Part shown: piece by piece, positions 8,362 through 16,982 of the stretch | How positions within the stretch are numbered: the first letter of the stretch is position 1 | Layout of the letters: each line of letters begins with the position of its first letter | Source of the DNA: Desulfurococcaceae archaeon | GTDB lineage: Archaea > Thermoproteota > Thermoprotei_A > Sulfolobales > Desulfurococcaceae | Assembly: GCA_038845865.1 (NCBI GenBank) | Contig: JAWBQJ010000001.1 | Coordinates: forward strand, 310,001 to 374,000 | Direction of reading: 5' to 3' | Length of the DNA stretch: 64,000 nt | Position numbers and translations under genes: made by a program | Notes under the pieces: generated by a model | Databases searched by the model: none | The model's input: the letters and a program-made list of their open reading frames with translations, nothing else | Told to the model about the DNA's origin: nothing

Positions 8362-8701
8362 CGTGTTTTAGCCTCTGAATGCGTTCAAGCACCTCTAGCC
8401 ACCTGATCAACTCCGCCGGGTCTACGTCAGAGTTACCGGTCAACGTTTCGATTGTTTTAAGGGCGTGAACCTCCAAGCGCTCCAGTACATTAGCTAGGTA
8501 TGTCCTAGCGTAGACTTCCCTGACCTCCTCATCCGTTTTCACGACGTGAACCCTGCCGTGAACTGGGCACACTATCTCGCCGCTCTTAAGCTTAAATAAC
8601 GGTAAGTTGCAGCCCTCCACGGGGCATATCTCGGCCAGCATCACCGCGCCGGACTTCAGGAGCTCTGCCATTATTTTCGCCGGATCCCTGCTTAGCCCCA
8701 T
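8348..8701 (-). CDS. Sjogren syndrome/scleroderma autoantigen 1 family protein (UPF0148)
   Basis: A 117-residue archaeal member of the autoantigen p27 family, function unknown. The conserved core is LLKSGAVMLAEICPVEGCNLPLF ... EIVCPVHG (about residues 14-49), containing a four-cysteine zinc ribbon (CPVEGC and CPVHG with the spacing of the family). The C-terminal half is a predicted helical region (VLERLEVHALKTIETL). ATG 8701 follows an AGGTG site, and a TATA element (GGCTTATATG on the minus strand, about 8722-8731) lies upstream. It faces UPF0147 divergently; the two unknown families are frequent archaeal housekeeping genes. Confidence 0.85.
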   Translation of the reverse strand: MGLSRDPAKIMAELLKSGAVMLAEICPVEGCNLPLFKLKSGEIVCPVHGRVHVVKTDEEVREVYARTYLANVLERLEVHALKTIETLTGNSDVDPAELIRWLEVLERIQRLKHATKK

Positions 8702-8798
8702 AAACAGACACCTGAAAACATATAAGCCAAGCTACTCTTCCTTCTAAACAAGAAGACTGTGTATACGTATTTATAAAGAGTAACAGGAGGTGGGGTTC

Positions 8799-9068
8799 TT
8801 GAGTAGGATTATAGATAATGAAGCGCGGATTAAGAGCGCGATTTACATGCTTGTAACTATAATTAACGATACGGCCGTGCCCAGAAACATTAGGCGGGCG
8901 GCAACGGAGGCGCTCAATTACCTGCGCGATGAAAGGCATTCACCGGGCGTTAGAGCTGCTAACGCCATTAGTGCGCTGGACCAGGTTAGCCAAGACCCCA
9001 ACATGCCGCTGAGCGCGAGAACGAAGATCTGGCAGATAATAGCGCTCTTAGAGACCATAAAGGATTGA
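8799..9068 (+). CDS. UPF0147 family helical protein
   Basis: Small all-helical protein of about 89 residues belonging to an uncharacterised family conserved in archaea. The motif [20 protein letters not shown] followed by [20 protein letters not shown] is diagnostic. TTG at 8799 is chosen because a strong GGAGGTG ribosome site ends 6 nt before it; the upstream GTG at 8790 lies inside that site. A TATA box (TTTATAAA near 8770-8777) precedes it. No enzyme motif is visible; a nucleic-acid or ribosome-associated role would be a guess. Confidence 0.85.
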   Translation: MSRIIDNEARIKSAIYMLVTIINDTAVPRNIRRAATEALNYLRDERHSPGVRAANAISALDQVSQDPNMPLSARTKIWQIIALLETIKD

Positions 9069-9116
9069 AGCCGCTTAGTGGCCGTGCTTAACTCCTCGAG
9101 CTAGGTAGATCCCTGC

Positions 9117-10553
9117 ATGGTAAGTGTGAGGGTAAGGGGGATTTACGCGACCGCCATTTCGAAGATACTGCTTGAGAGCGGCTTCAAGCTCGTAGAAGCG
9201 AGCGAGAAGGTTAGAGAGAGGCTTGGAATTGATCTTGACGCTGCACCATGTGATGTTACGGTAAAAGACTGCGAGAACGTAGACGAGCTTCTCGTTGTAG
9301 GGTTTCCAGGAGAGGCAGGGCTCGTCTACAAGGTGTTATTAGATAGCTTAAAGTACGTGTTTAGGTGGGAGTCGCCTGTAGAGTTGCACGCTGTTTACGT
9401 TGGTAGAGTTACCAGCAAGCAAGGAGAACTATGCGTAGTCGACATCGGTGGAACTCACGGTTCTCTGTACCCATGTAAAGAAGAAGTTGGTAGTAAAGTA
9501 GTAGTGGGCGTGAAAAAGCCCCCGTTAAAGCCCCAAGAACGGCTTATCTTGACGAGGAACTTCAGGATTGTTGGTAAGTATATTGCCCTAGTGCACGGAG
9601 AGCCCAGAATCTCCTTTTCCGAGCACATACGCGACTCAAGTGTAAGGGCGAGGCTCTCGGTGATCGCGGCGTCGAAGCTCGCGGGTAGTGGTTTAGGAAT
9701 ACATTTTAGAAGTAGCTCTAAGTACGCTGATAGCAGGTCCATCGCTAGCGAAGTAGACGTGCTCCTAGAAGAGTACAGGAACCTGTTAAAGCGCGCAGAA
9801 GAAGCGCGCGAGCCCGCGAAGCTTAGAGACGGCGAGTTCATAGCTATATTAGGGCTTACGAGCCTGGCTAAGCAGCTACTTGACGGGTATAGGAGACAAG
9901 TTACGTACACGATTGACATGCACCACAGCTTAAAGTCCATGGGATTAAGCGACTTGGTGGACTTCGCCGAGCACCTACTCATGCACAGTAGTGGGGGCAG
10001 GGGCGAGGGTACAGGTGCCGGCGTAGCTACTTACATCGTCAAGAGCCTGCTAGAAACAGGTACGGTAGAATTCCTCCATGTAAGGCCTACTGGCGAGGTA
10101 ATAAGGCTCCAGCCGGGCAGGGTCGTAAACGCCAGGGTCGAAAGCAACAAGCTAGTCATGGTGGTGGAAAGGACCATCAAGTCGGAGGGAACATACGACG
10201 GGCTGAATGTCGAGAGAAGGCCCGGTGACGTGGACTACGTCGTGGTGGATACCGGTAAACCCGTGCTTTCCCACAACTACCATAGGGCTGGTAGCTGGCT
10301 GGGATCGTACATAAACATAAATACGCCCCCAGAAGTAGCGCCCGGGGTGGTTAAGTACCATGACCTGCTAATAGACGTCGTAATACACCCTTCGGGAGAA
10401 ACCAGGCTAGTTGACGTGGAGGAACTTGAAAGGCTACGTGAACAGGGAGCGGTAACGGACGCGTTATACCTGTACGCTAAAAGAGCTGTCGAAGACGTGC
10501 TCGCAAACCCCTACGGCTACGTTTATAACCCGTCGAGGAATCTAGAGAAATAG
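9117..10553 (+). CDS. fau-1: FAU-1 family probable ribonuclease (RNase E/G-type domain plus DUF402)
   Basis: Archaeal RNA-binding endoribonuclease of 478 residues; in Pyrococcus and Thermococcus FAU-1 binds AU-rich RNA and cleaves 5S rRNA precursor. The N-terminal half contains an S1-like RNase E/G-type section (YVGRVTSKQGELCVVDIGGTHG) and the signature PRISFSEHIRDSS. The middle region has DMHHSLKSMGLSDLVDFAEHLLMHSSGG, and the C-terminal DUF402 ends in PLVDVEELE-type sequence (here TRLVDVEELERL). ATG 9117 follows a weak GGTAG site. A tRNA-Leu gene begins 2 nt after its stop, so the mRNA must either read through the tRNA or end inside it. Confidence 0.9.
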   Translation: MVSVRVRGIYATAISKILLESGFKLVEASEKVRERLGIDLDAAPCDVTVKDCENVDELLVVGFPGEAGLVYKVLLDSLKYVFRWESPVELHAVYVGRVTSKQGELCVVDIGGTHGSLYPCKEEVGSKVVVGVKKPPLKPQERLILTRNFRIVGKYIALVHGEPRISFSEHIRDSSVRARLSVIAASKLAGSGLGIHFRSSSKYADSRSIASEVDVLLEEYRNLLKRAEEAREPAKLRDGEFIAILGLTSLAKQLLDGYRRQVTYTIDMHHSLKSMGLSDLVDFAEHLLMHSSGGRGEGTGAGVATYIVKSLLETGTVEFLHVRPTGEVIRLQPGRVVNARVESNKLVMVVERTIKSEGTYDGLNVERRPGDVDYVVVDTGKPVLSHNYHRAGSWLGSYININTPPEVAPGVVKYHDLLIDVVIHPSGETRLVDVEELERLREQGAVTDALYLYAKRAVEDVLANPYGYVYNPSRNLEK

Positions 10554-10555
10554 GT

Positions 10556-10640
10556 GCGGGGGTGCCCGAGCTTGGTCAAAGGGGTCGGGCTTAGGACCCG
10601 ATGGCGTAGGCCTGCGTGGGTTCGAATCCCACCCCCCGCA
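10556..10640 (+). tRNA. tRNA-Leu(TAG)
   Basis: Class II tRNA of 85 nt. The acceptor GCGGGGG (10556-10562) pairs with CCCCCGC before the discriminator A (10640). The anticodon stem TCGGG/CCCGA encloses loop CTTAGGA with anticodon TAG. A long variable arm and the GTGGG-TTCGAAT-CCCAC T arm follow. CCA is not encoded and no intron is seen. The 5' end is 2 nt after the FAU-1 stop codon, so any promoter lies inside the FAU-1 coding sequence or the tRNA is cut from the FAU-1 transcript. Confidence 0.95.
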
Positions 10641-10693
10641 CTCGCATACCCTTATTTTCCCTAGGGCTACTTCCTATAACTTTGGTGGTCTAA

Positions 10694-11821
10694 TTGAAGC
10701 TCTACGAGTATGAAGCCAAGGAAATAGCCTCTAAATACGGAATCCCGGTACCGCGAGGTAAGATCGCTAAAACACCCGATGAAGTTGCATACATTGCAAG
10801 GGAGCTCGGACCTGTAGTGATTAAGGCACAAGTACTTGTTGGTGGACGGGGGCTCGCTGGTGGCGTTAAGGCCGCGTCAACCCCCGAAGAGGCCTTTAGG
10901 ATCGCCAGCTCGCTACTAAGCTCGAGTATACGCGGCGAGAAGGTAAACGCCTTGTTAGTTGAAGAGAAGGTCTGCATTGCGAGAGAGCTCTACCTGTCCC
11001 TAACGGTAGACCGTACCGCTAGGAAGCCCGTGTACCTTGTCTCCGAAATAGGTGGCGTGGAGATAGAAGAGCTCGCGAAAAAGTACCCGGAGAAAATGCA
11101 CAGAATATACGTTGACCCCGAAATAGGCTACACGGATTACATGAGCCGCGACGCCCTCGTAGCCTTGAACCTGCCCTGGAGCGCCCTAGGAGAGCTCTCA
11201 CCGCTCATGAAGTCCATGTACAGGATAATGCTCGACTACGACGCCGAGCTGGTGGAGTTTAATCCACTCGCATACACGTGTGAAGGTAAGCTCGTGGCGC
11301 TGGACGCCAAGATCATCATAGACGACAACAGCCTCTACAAGCACCCCGAGCTACAGAGGCTCCATGGAAGGGACCTATCAGACTACGAGAAGAAGGCTAA
11401 AGACCTTGGCTTCAGTTACGTAGAGTTAGACGGCGATATAGGCGTTATTAGCAACGGTGCGGGTTTAACGATGGCCACGATGGATTCGATACTGTATTAT
11501 GGTGGTAAGCCGGCAAACTTTCTAGACATTGGCGGTGGCGCTTCAAGGGATCGAGTTAAGGAAGCCGTAAAGCTCATGCTAACCCACCCGAGATCAAAGG
11601 TCTTGCTGATAAACATCTTCGGTGGAATAACGCGCTGCGATGAGGTGGCCGCGGGCATCGTAGAGGCTTTAAGAGAAGTTGGCGTTTCCAAGCCCATAGT
11701 CGTGAGAATGCTCGGTACTAACGAGGAGGAAGGCAGGCGTATATTGAGAGAACACGGTATAGATGCTTACTTTGAAATGGATGACGCCGTTAAAGCCGTC
11801 GTGGAGCGCTCCAGGAGGTGA
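10694..11821 (+). CDS. sucC: Succinyl-CoA synthetase beta subunit
   Basis: ATP-grasp subunit of succinate-CoA ligase, interconverting succinyl-CoA + NDP + Pi and succinate + NTP + CoA. The 375-residue protein begins MKLYEYEAKEIASKYGIPVP, the standard start of SucC, followed by the ATP-grasp stretch VIKAQVLVGGRGLAGGVK, the metal-binding EFNPLAY, and the C-terminal GISNGAG-type (here GVISNGAGLTMATMD) and LINIFGGITRCDEVA CoA-ligase segments. The TTG start follows GGTGG by 5 nt. It overlaps the sucD ribosome site, forming a two-gene operon. Confidence 0.95.
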   Translation: MKLYEYEAKEIASKYGIPVPRGKIAKTPDEVAYIARELGPVVIKAQVLVGGRGLAGGVKAASTPEEAFRIASSLLSSSIRGEKVNALLVEEKVCIARELYLSLTVDRTARKPVYLVSEIGGVEIEELAKKYPEKMHRIYVDPEIGYTDYMSRDALVALNLPWSALGELSPLMKSMYRIMLDYDAELVEFNPLAYTCEGKLVALDAKIIIDDNSLYKHPELQRLHGRDLSDYEKKAKDLGFSYVELDGDIGVISNGAGLTMATMDSILYYGGKPANFLDIGGGASRDRVKEAVKLMLTHPRSKVLLINIFGGITRCDEVAAGIVEALREVGVSKPIVVRMLGTNEEEGRRILREHGIDAYFEMDDAVKAVVERSRR

Positions 11822-11826
11822 CCTCC

Positions 11827-12705
11827 ATGGGAATACTCGTTAACTCGAAAACACGGGCCATAGTGCAAGGTATAACGGGGAGGGAGGGGAGCTTTCACAC
11901 CAAGTTGATGCTAGAGTACGGGACTAAAATAGTAGCCGGGACCTCGCCGGGTAAGGGAGGAAGCTACGTCCACGGTGTACCGGTGTACAACACCGTCTAC
12001 GAAGCTGTGAGGGAGCAGGGCCCAGTGGATGCGTCAGTAGTATTTGTTCCGGCCAGGTTCGCGCCGGACGCCGTGTACGAGGCCGTGGACAACGGGCTGA
12101 AGCTCGTAGTAGTAATAACAGAAGGGGTATCCCTACACGAAGAAGTGAGGTTTGTGAATTACGCTAAGAAGCGTGGTGTCATAATCGTCGGCCCTAACAC
12201 GCCGGGCTTAATGACGGTTGGCGAGTGTAAACTCGGCATAATGCCTGCACACGTGTTTTCCAGTGGACGTATAGGCCTCGTATCGAGAAGCGGTACACTA
12301 ACATACGAGATCGCGAGGGAGCTCGGGAAGGCCGGGCATGGGATCTCAACGGTCATAGGCCTCGGAGGAGACCCGGTGACGGGTCTAGACTTCATAGAGG
12401 TTTCGGAGATGTTCCTCCAAGACCCGGAAACGGATGCTGTAGTGCTAATTGGGGAAATAGGAGGTGATGCCGAGGAGAGGTTCGCAAAGTACTATGGCGG
12501 ACTTTCTTCGAAGAAGCCCGTAGTAGCGTACATTGCCGGTAAGACCGCGCCACCGGGTAAGAGAATGGGTCATGCAGGCGCAATAATATCGATGGGTATG
12601 GGAGACTACAAGTCCAAGAAGGACTCCTTAGAGAGGGCGGGGGTACCAGTAGCCGAGACCCCTTCGCAGGTACCTTTATTACTCGCCGGCCTCTTGAAGA
12701 AGTAG
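11827..12705 (+). CDS. sucD: Succinyl-CoA synthetase alpha subunit
   Basis: CoA-binding and phosphohistidine subunit of succinate-CoA ligase. An N-terminal Rossmann CoA-binding domain carries [20 protein letters not shown], and the phosphorylated His is in [23 protein letters not shown] and VLIGEIGG are further family blocks. ATG 11827 is chosen because AGGAGGTG (11813-11820) ends 6 nt before it; the GTG at 11818 is part of that site. The length of 292 residues is normal. In anaerobic crenarchaea the enzyme serves an oxidative or reductive TCA-type route or the dicarboxylate/hydroxybutyrate cycle. Confidence 0.95.
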   Translation: MGILVNSKTRAIVQGITGREGSFHTKLMLEYGTKIVAGTSPGKGGSYVHGVPVYNTVYEAVREQGPVDASVVFVPARFAPDAVYEAVDNGLKLVVVITEGVSLHEEVRFVNYAKKRGVIIVGPNTPGLMTVGECKLGIMPAHVFSSGRIGLVSRSGTLTYEIARELGKAGHGISTVIGLGGDPVTGLDFIEVSEMFLQDPETDAVVLIGEIGGDAEERFAKYYGGLSSKKPVVAYIAGKTAPPGKRMGHAGAIISMGMGDYKSKKDSLERAGVPVAETPSQVPLLLAGLLKK

Positions 12706-12767
12706 TAAAGTTTTTTACTTCACACAGCACTATAACAGCTTGGCGTAGTGCCGTGAAGGGGTTTTAC

Positions 12768-13304
12768 ATGAGTGTGCTCGAGAAGGTAGGGCCCGGCGAA
12801 AAGGCTCCCGAAGAGGTCAACGTGCTGATCGAAATACCCGTTGGTAGCGGCGTTAAGTACGAAGTCGACAAGGAAACCGGTGTGCTCTTCGTTGACAGGG
12901 TGCTTTACACGTCGATGGTGTACCCCTTTAACTACGGCTTCATACCAGGCACGTTAGAGGAAGACGGTGACCCCGTGGACGTGCTTGTTGTTTCCTACGA
13001 TCCACTAATACCCGGCTCTGTGATAAGGGTTAAGCCAGTGGGAGTCTTGGAGACCGAGGACGAGAAGGGCTTTGACGCGAAGGTCGTAGCTGTGCCGGCC
13101 GATAAGATCGACCCGAGATTCCAGAACATAAAGGACGTCGCGGACCTCCCAGAAGCCATTAAGGAGAGGATCGAGCACTTCTTCGCGCACTATAAAGAAC
13201 TGGAAAGGGGAAAGTGGGTCAGGGTACTGGGCTGGAAAGACAGAGGCGCGGCCTTAGAGAAGATTAGGAAAGCCATTGAAAGGTATAGGAAAGGCAAGGA
13301 GTAG
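12768..13304 (+). CDS. ppa: Family I inorganic pyrophosphatase
   Basis: Soluble Mg-dependent pyrophosphatase that hydrolyses PPi released by polymer synthesis. The active-site signature DGDPVDV lies in [17 protein letters not shown], and [10 protein letters not shown] and [17 protein letters not shown] agree with archaeal family I enzymes (178 residues, hexameric in relatives). ATG 12768 follows an AGGGG site; GTG 12753 is an alternative but lies in the ribosome site region. A T-rich terminator-like run and a TATA-like CTATAA fill the 62 bp after sucD, so transcription is probably separate. Confidence 0.94.
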   Translation: MSVLEKVGPGEKAPEEVNVLIEIPVGSGVKYEVDKETGVLFVDRVLYTSMVYPFNYGFIPGTLEEDGDPVDVLVVSYDPLIPGSVIRVKPVGVLETEDEKGFDAKVVAVPADKIDPRFQNIKDVADLPEAIKERIEHFFAHYKELERGKWVRVLGWKDRGAALEKIRKAIERYRKGKE

Positions 13305-13314
13305 TAGAGGGTAG

Positions 13315-13644
13315 GTGATGCGGCCCGAAGAGGCGGCAACTACCAGGGAGAGGATTGTTGAGATTTTAAGGAGGAGTAGTAGACCGCTCACAGTTGATGA
13401 GATAGCGAGGGAGCTCGGTACCGATATAGCGGCCGAAGACGTGTACGAGCACCTAGTGCACGCCGCGAGATCACTACGTGCCAGGAGCGGTGGGCGGGAA
13501 ATATTAGTGATGGAGCCTCCTTACTGCAAGAAGTGCGGTTACGTGTTCAAAAACCTGAATAGGCCTAGAAAACCCAGTAGGTGTCCTCGCTGCAAAGGCG
13601 AGTGGGTGGCAGCCCCTAGGTTTACCATTGTCAGGAGAGGCTAG
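13315..13644 (+). CDS. Winged-helix/zinc-ribbon transcriptional regulator (predicted)
   Basis: A 109-residue archaeal regulator with an N-terminal winged helix-turn-helix (RERIVEILRRSSRPLTVDEIARELG, residues about 11-35) and a C-terminal zinc ribbon with two CXXC pairs (CKKCGYVFK and CPRCKGEW). This matches the family of predicted archaeal HTH/Zn-ribbon proteins. It begins 10 nt after the pyrophosphatase stop (GTG 13315 or ATG 13318) and is likely co-transcribed. Its last bases overlap the convergent last gene of the RiPP-like operon (CTAG shared stops). Target genes unknown. Confidence 0.8.
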   Translation: MMRPEEAATTRERIVEILRRSSRPLTVDEIARELGTDIAAEDVYEHLVHAARSLRARSGGREILVMEPPYCKKCGYVFKNLNRPRKPSRCPRCKGEWVAAPRFTIVRRG

Positions 13645-13994
13645 TAAACTGCTAGGAGCTTTTTAATTTCTCTCTTAAACTCCTCAGGGTCCCTGAGCAG
13701 CAGTTCTAACAGTTCCCTCGGATCTTTATGCCCTCTCGTCAGAGCGGTGACAGGCTTTAAGAAGGCCTCTAACATGATCAGGCTTGCCACCTCGGAGTTG
13801 GAGTAGATTTTCTGTATTACCTCGAAAACAAACTCCGGCTTCGTAATAAACGCTTCGAGTAAGCTCGATTTCAGTTTCAGCTTACAGTGCAGCTCTAGCA
13901 GTTCAAGTAGCCCGGGAAACTTGTTCTTTGCGTGCAACTTAATGTAGTCTACTACGCTCCCCGCCGCATCTACTGTACTAGTTAGCATTAACAC
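13641..13994 (-). CDS. Small helical protein, last gene of the radical-SAM peptide operon
   Basis: An unrecognised 117-residue protein rich in Leu/Lys helices. It begins 4 nt after the ABC permease stop, with GAGGTG before the GTG start, so it is the fifth gene of the operon running from 17102. It has no signal peptide and no clear membrane segment. It is related to the C-terminal half of the protein at 29396-30061: KFPGLLELLELHCKLKLKSS here against KSPGLAYTLDLYCMKFNNSD there, and KPEFVFEVIQKIYSNSEVAS against NPEAFKALLIRVYGSLQTVE, with both ending in an L-x-DP-x-x-(F/L) helix. A self-immunity, chaperone or adaptor role for the peptide is a guess from position. Confidence 0.7.
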   Translation of the reverse strand: MLMLTSTVDAAGSVVDYIKLHAKNKFPGLLELLELHCKLKLKSSLLEAFITKPEFVFEVIQKIYSNSEVASLIMLEAFLKPVTALTRGHKDPRELLELLLRDPEEFKREIKKLLAVY

Positions 13995-13998
13995 GAGC

Positions 13999-14745
13999 TC
14001 ACCTCTTCTCGATCACCGTTAAAACCCCGCCGCGAGTCTTGTACCACGTTAATGCGAAAAGTGCGAGCGAGAGCGCCGTTAGGTACGCGATCGACACCTC
14101 TGCAGGTACACCTTCGCTTAAGCCTATGCCCAGCCTGAGTAAGCAGACAATGTGCGTTACGGGGTTAGCAACTAAAATCTCTCTTAGTGGTTTGGTTAGC
14201 CCGAAGAGCCTGTAGTATAGTGGCGTGGCGACGATGACGAGCATCATTAGGGACATGAGTACGGGTTCTAATTTGTACCTGCTCCGAACGCTGAGCCCGA
14301 GAATTAGTGCCGTGAATGAGAAGATCGTCGTGGAGTACAGTAGTCCTAGCGCCATGTACGCTCCGTGTACGCTACCCGCGATGAGCACGAGTGTTACTAC
14401 TCCGAGAACTACTGGTGTGGAGCTGAAAATCAACTGCGAGATGACGTTTGATGCTAGAAGCACTCTCAGCGAAACGGGTAAGGTGGCATAGAGCTCTAGC
14501 GCCTGCTCTTCAAACATGTTTGCTATGGATATAGCCGTCGGGTACACCAGCGCGGAGAACGACGTCATTACCAGGAAGCCAGTTAAGCCGGTTGCCAGTG
14601 ACTCGGGGTTACCACCTGAAAACATCACTACTACGACGAGGTACGTGAAGGGCAGTACAACCGTGACCATTACGAGAGTCATCCAGAAAAGCCTGTACAT
14701 CTTGAGCGTGAAGGACACGGACTTTAACAGGGTGGAGAGCTTCAA
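13999..14745 (-). CDS. ABC-2 type transporter permease of the peptide operon
   Basis: Integral membrane protein of 248 residues with about six hydrophobic segments and no hydrolase or peptidase domain, as in ABC-2 exporters. Starts are MKLSTLLKSVSFTLKMYRLFWMTLVMVTVVLPFTYLVVVVMF-like (first helix near residues 20-42), and the last helix is followed by the short tail TRGGVLTVIEKR. TTG 14745 overlaps the ATPase stop (TTGA), showing coupled synthesis with the ATP-binding gene. Together they should export a small molecule or peptide; the gene order places the radical-SAM-modified peptide as the likely cargo (inference). Confidence 0.85.
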   Translation of the reverse strand: MKLSTLLKSVSFTLKMYRLFWMTLVMVTVVLPFTYLVVVVMFSGGNPESLATGLTGFLVMTSFSALVYPTAISIANMFEEQALELYATLPVSLRVLLASNVISQLIFSSTPVVLGVVTLVLIAGSVHGAYMALGLLYSTTIFSFTALILGLSVRSRYKLEPVLMSLMMLVIVATPLYYRLFGLTKPLREILVANPVTHIVCLLRLGIGLSEGVPAEVSIAYLTALSLALFALTWYKTRGGVLTVIEKR

Positions 14746-15650
14746 GGCTGTACACCCCTGATGTAGGACTCTAAGAGGGTCTCTATCGAGGGGTATTCGA
14801 GGTATATTTTAACGTCGTCCCTGAGTTCTCCGTTGAAGGCCAAGTTTTCGAGGTCTACTAGTGCGTCTAGTAAGGACCTGTACCTAGCAACTACAAGCCC
14901 CTCGTTGACAGCTATAACGCTTCTTTTCAGCAGCTGGGCCACCTTGTCAGCATACTTCGTCATCAACCTCACTTCTGCACCACCTTCTACTTTTTCGAGG
15001 GTTGAGAAGTGGTTCACTACCCTCCCGTAGACCATCAAGTACACCCTGTCGCATAGCCTCTTCACCTCTTCGAGGTCATGGCTTACCAGTAGTATGGTCT
15101 TCCCCCTGCTCTTTTCGTGTGCAAGTATGTCCCAAACCAATCTCTTCTTGAATATGTCGATGAAGCTCGTAGGCTCGTCTAGTATTAAGAGCTCGCTGTT
15201 CTTTATGAGTGAAAGCGCTAGTAGCAGTAGCTTTCTCTGACCCACGGACAGCTGGTAGCCCATTTTATCCCTAACGCCCCACAAGCCTAGGGATTGTAGT
15301 ACTTCATGTACCCTAGTGTACGGTGTGCCGGATAGATCCGCGATGAACTTAGCCACTTCTATGACCTTGTGCGAAGGGTACACTAGTGGTAGTTGCGGCG
15401 TGTATGAAACCTCCTTCCTGATGACGTCTTGTTTTTCAACGGGGTTAGAGCCTAAAACTGTGATCTTACCGCTCGTCGGTTTAAGCACACCGATAACTTG
15501 CCTGACTAGCGTTGTTTTGCCGGCACCGTTGGGCCCCATGAGGCAGACGGCTTCACCTCTATAGACCTCCACCGACACGTTGACATTAGCCTTAATGCCG
15601 TTAGGATAGATCTTCGTAACCTTTTCCGCGGCCACTACGAGGTCACTCAC
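14742..15650 (-). CDS. ABC transporter ATP-binding protein of the peptide operon
   Basis: ATPase of an ABC-2 exporter, 302 residues from the GTG at 15650, which lies inside the end of the radical SAM gene (8-nt overlap with its TGA). Walker A is LMGPNGAGKTTLV, the signature is YQLSVGQRKLLLLALSLI (LSVGQ in place of LSGGQ), Walker B is ELLILDEPTSFID, and the H-loop is ILLVSHD. A C-terminal extension of about 80 residues is of the type seen in drug/peptide exporters. Longer upstream frame (to 15707) would run through the maturase coding end and is not needed. Confidence 0.9.
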   Translation of the reverse strand: MSDLVVAAEKVTKIYPNGIKANVNVSVEVYRGEAVCLMGPNGAGKTTLVRQVIGVLKPTSGKITVLGSNPVEKQDVIRKEVSYTPQLPLVYPSHKVIEVAKFIADLSGTPYTRVHEVLQSLGLWGVRDKMGYQLSVGQRKLLLLALSLIKNSELLILDEPTSFIDIFKKRLVWDILAHEKSRGKTILLVSHDLEEVKRLCDRVYLMVYGRVVNHFSTLEKVEGGAEVRLMTKYADKVAQLLKRSVIAVNEGLVVARYRSLLDALVDLENLAFNGELRDDVKIYLEYPSIETLLESYIRGVQP

Positions 15651-16962
15651 CGGGCTCCACCAGCTCCCTGTACTTCGATACCGCGTAGGCGCGTAGGAGC
15701 CTCTCAAGGTGCTCTTCGCCGTAAAGTACTTTGAGGCACGTGGGCACGTTTTTCGACTTCAAGTAGATGCAACCACCGTAGCACATGGGCGCGTACTTGC
15801 AGTTCTTGGTGCACGGGGGATCGTAGACTACTGGGTGGAACTTCTCCGGCGATACCACAATGGTTTTTTCATCCACTATCCTGCCTATAGGTGTCCCGTA
15901 CATGTACGCTGGACATAGGTAGACGTTTAGCTTTTCATCCACCGCGTACCCGTTTACGTACTTGCATATGCACGGGCCTTTAACGAAGACCTTGGAGATC
16001 TTGAATCCTCTTTCAACCGCGTACTCTAGTACTTCCACTATTTTCCTCGATACGCTCATATAGTACTCGTGGTAGTTCTTCGACGTCTTGAACGGCGTGT
16101 AGTTAGCGACCTGCTCGGGGTGTACAGGTGACAGGTCCACGGCTACGACCTTTTTTTGTAACCCCAAGTCTGCTAGGAAGTCCACTAGCTCGCGTGCCCT
16201 CTCGATATTGTGTTCATCGACGTTAACCCTTATGCCGATGCTCTTGTGGTGCTTATCTACGAAGGCGAGTGTGTTGTCCACTATCGTGCTGAATGATCCG
16301 CGGCCGTTCTTGAAAGGTCTTCGACCATCATGAACCTCCTTTACGCCGTCTACGGTTACTTGTATCGTATTAACCGCTGTAACTACCTCTTCCACGTCTT
16401 TGCTGTAAATAGTGCCGTTAGTTATTACTGCGAGCTCCTTCTTAATACCGTACTCGGAAGCGAGCCTCTCTACGTCTTTAACCACTTTCTTCGCCATTGA
16501 GGTATTTAGTAGCGGTTCACCACCGTAAAGTGCTATGGCTATGAAGTCTGTTCCCCCTTTAACCCTCCTCTCGAGTAGGCCGTGTAGACTGTGCCACTCT
16601 CTCTCTGAAAGATCGTAACCATCCATGCTGGGTCTTAGAGATTGGTAGCAGTATATGCAGGCGAGGTTGCAGCGGCTCGTGAGGCCTAGGAAGAGCGAAA
16701 TGGCCTTTTTAGTGAATCTGAGTTCGCGTGATAGACGGTGATGTACCTCGTCTTCGAGGATGCCATCGTCTAGAATGACGTTAACCGAGAGAAGTTGCCT
16801 GTAAATTTCAGTGTCTGAAAGGAGGGGCCTTAAATCACCCCGCTTAATGGCGAGGCCTACTTCCCTATCAACTAAAAGGAGGGAACCGTGAAAGGTGTTG
16901 TAAACGAGGTCGAAGGAGGAGTTGAAGGGAAAAACCAAGTTGAACTTGGACAGCTTGACCAC
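15643..16962 (-). CDS. Radical SAM/SPASM peptide maturase
   Basis: Radical SAM enzyme of 439 residues with the [4Fe-4S] motif SRCNLACIYCYQ (Cys 98, 102, 105; CX3CX2C), GGEP at 147-150 (SAM binding) and a C-terminal SPASM domain with eight cysteines (331, 333, 350, 384, 388, 394, 398, 409; ends CTKNCKYAPMCYGGC), which binds auxiliary clusters. Residues 1-85 form a separate domain beginning FNLVFPFNSSFDLVYNTFHGSLLLVD, as in maturases of sactipeptides and ranthipeptides. GTG start. It lies 20 nt behind a 39-codon three-Cys peptide gene and 8 nt into an ABC exporter ATPase. I infer thioether or other radical crosslinking of that peptide; an anaerobic sulfatase-maturase role is less likely since no sulfatase is near. 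Confidence 0.9.
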   Translation of the reverse strand: MVKLSKFNLVFPFNSSFDLVYNTFHGSLLLVDREVGLAIKRGDLRPLLSDTEIYRQLLSVNVILDDGILEDEVHHRLSRELRFTKKAISLFLGLTSRCNLACIYCYQSLRPSMDGYDLSEREWHSLHGLLERRVKGGTDFIAIALYGGEPLLNTSMAKKVVKDVERLASEYGIKKELAVITNGTIYSKDVEEVVTAVNTIQVTVDGVKEVHDGRRPFKNGRGSFSTIVDNTLAFVDKHHKSIGIRVNVDEHNIERARELVDFLADLGLQKKVVAVDLSPVHPEQVANYTPFKTSKNYHEYYMSVSRKIVEVLEYAVERGFKISKVFVKGPCICKYVNGYAVDEKLNVYLCPAYMYGTPIGRIVDEKTIVVSPEKFHPVVYDPPCTKNCKYAPMCYGGCIYLKSKNVPTCLKVLYGEEHLERLLRAYAVSKYRELVEPGE

Positions 16963-16982
16963 TATAGATTACCCTAATTACC

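Noticed and set aside
15651-15707. N-terminal extension of the ABC ATPase
   Set aside because: The added residues are read from the end of the maturase gene in another frame; GTG 15650 gives the usual ABC N-terminus.
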